A DNA stretch of 8,358 bases from CAZADA01 sp964483775 (lineage in GTDB: Bacteria; Pseudomonadota; Alphaproteobacteria; Caulobacterales; Maricaulaceae): contig CAZADA010000115.1 in assembly GCA_964483775.1 (NCBI GenBank), positions 1-8,358 of the forward strand, in the 5' to 3' direction. The notes beneath the pieces were generated by a model. It ran no database searches, had not been told where the DNA came from, and was given only the letters and a program-made list of their open reading frames with translations. The stretch's first letter is position 1. Each line of letters starts with the position of its first letter. The position numbers and the translations under genes are program-made. Positions 7,842 to 8,358 of the stretch are shown one piece after another.

Positions 7842-8358
7842 TCCCAACGCTGTTGCAGGCGCCCCGCCGCGCCGCCGTGTGCAGGTCGGTCTGGGCGCAC
7901 GCTCGTATGATGTTTGGGTCGGCCCCGGCGTCCTGGCCGAGGCGGGCGAACACGCCGCAGCCCTCACCGCGCATGGCAAAACGCTGATTGTTACCGACGA
8001 GACCGTCGCCAAACTCCACCTCGACGGGCTGACGGACAGCTTGGCCGCCGCCGGCGTCGCCAACGAGACGATCACCATCCCTGTCGGGGAAGCCAGCAAG
8101 TCCTGGTCGCACTTGGAGACCGTTTGCGAGACCATGCTCGCCAGCGGCGTCGAGCGCGACGACATCGTCATAGCCTTGGGCGGCGGCGTGGTGGGCGATC
8201 TTGCTGGTTTCGCCGCCGCGATCATCAATCGGGGCGTGAACCTGGTCCAGATCCCGACCACCCTCCTCGCCCAAGTGGACTCCTCGGTCGGCGGCAAGAC
8301 CGCGATCAACACACGCAGCGGCAAAAACCTCGTCGGCGCGTTCCACCAGCCGGCGCTG
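7834..8358 (+). CDS. aroB: 3-Dehydroquinate synthase (3'-truncated by window edge)
   Basis: AroB converts DAHP to 3-dehydroquinate, the second step of the shikimate pathway, using NAD+ and a divalent metal (usually Zn or Co). The frame is open from ATG 7834 to the right edge, giving 175 residues, about half the usual ~360-370. Visible features: a Rossmann-type N-terminal part (KTLIVTDETVAKLH, 49-62); the NAD-site GEASKSW (85-91); ALGGGVVGDLAGFAAA (114-129); and VQIPTTLLAQVDSSVGGKTAIN (138-159), which carry nucleotide- and substrate-binding residues. The metal ligands (a Glu and two His) lie further right, outside the window, so catalytic completeness cannot be judged. The ATG lies inside the last codons of aroK (shared ATGGCTGA), with GGGAG 11 bases upstream (7818-7822). 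Its translation is probably coupled to aroK. Confidence 0.97.
   Translation, partial: MADPNAVAGAPPRRRVQVGLGARSYDVWVGPGVLAEAGEHAAALTAHGKTLIVTDETVAKLHLDGLTDSLAAAGVANETITIPVGEASKSWSHLETVCETMLASGVERDDIVIALGGGVVGDLAGFAAAIINRGVNLVQIPTTLLAQVDSSVGGKTAINTRSGKNLVGAFHQPAL

Noticed and set aside
7756..8346. 196- and 174-codon antisense frames opposite aroK-aroB
   Set aside because: Both lie opposite strongly conserved AroK and AroB coding sequence, have no recognisable domain, and are explained by GC-rich codon use.

Overview
The window looks like an ordinary stretch of a GC-rich alphaproteobacterial chromosome. The gene content and order (secA; accA and xerD on one strand, divergent from aroK-aroB) and the protein sequences fit that class. 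A Caulobacterales/Hyphomonadaceae-type organism is my best guess, but no 16S or other decisive marker is present. Six protein genes are visible, plus one candidate leader ORF. The two end genes, secA at the left and aroB at the right, are cut by the window edges.

Layout. Bases 2-2404 (+) encode the C-terminal ~800 residues of SecA, the preprotein translocase ATPase. After a 130-bp gap, 2535-3227 (+) encodes a small secreted beta-barrel protein resembling the TorF/gcw_chp family of outer-membrane proteins. It converges on a minus-strand block that reads right to left: an uncharacterised Ala-rich secreted protein (7000-5279), the tyrosine recombinase XerD (5292-4348, start overlapping the end of the preceding gene) and AccA (4264-3287), the alpha subunit of acetyl-CoA carboxyltransferase. 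From a 142-184 bp divergent intergenic region the shikimate genes aroK (7185-7841) and aroB (7834 to the right edge) run on the plus strand and overlap by 8 bases.

How the genes relate. Most functions are housekeeping: protein export (SecA), fatty-acid precursor synthesis (AccA), chromosome dimer resolution (XerD) and aromatic biosynthesis (AroK makes shikimate-3-phosphate; AroB makes 3-dehydroquinate). The two unknown proteins both carry export signals, so they are probable SecA clients, as are most envelope proteins; no closer link is shown.

I found no CRISPR array, transposon, tRNA, rRNA, phage gene or defence system, and nothing that amounts to a new multi-gene system. The points most worth a second look are: a strong Shine-Dalgarno followed by a 21-codon ORF that overlaps the aroK start; Arg-rich extensions at both ends of AroK; the uncharacterised helical secreted protein overlapping xerD; and its start codon, where tandem rare AGG codons form a perfect ribosome-binding site.
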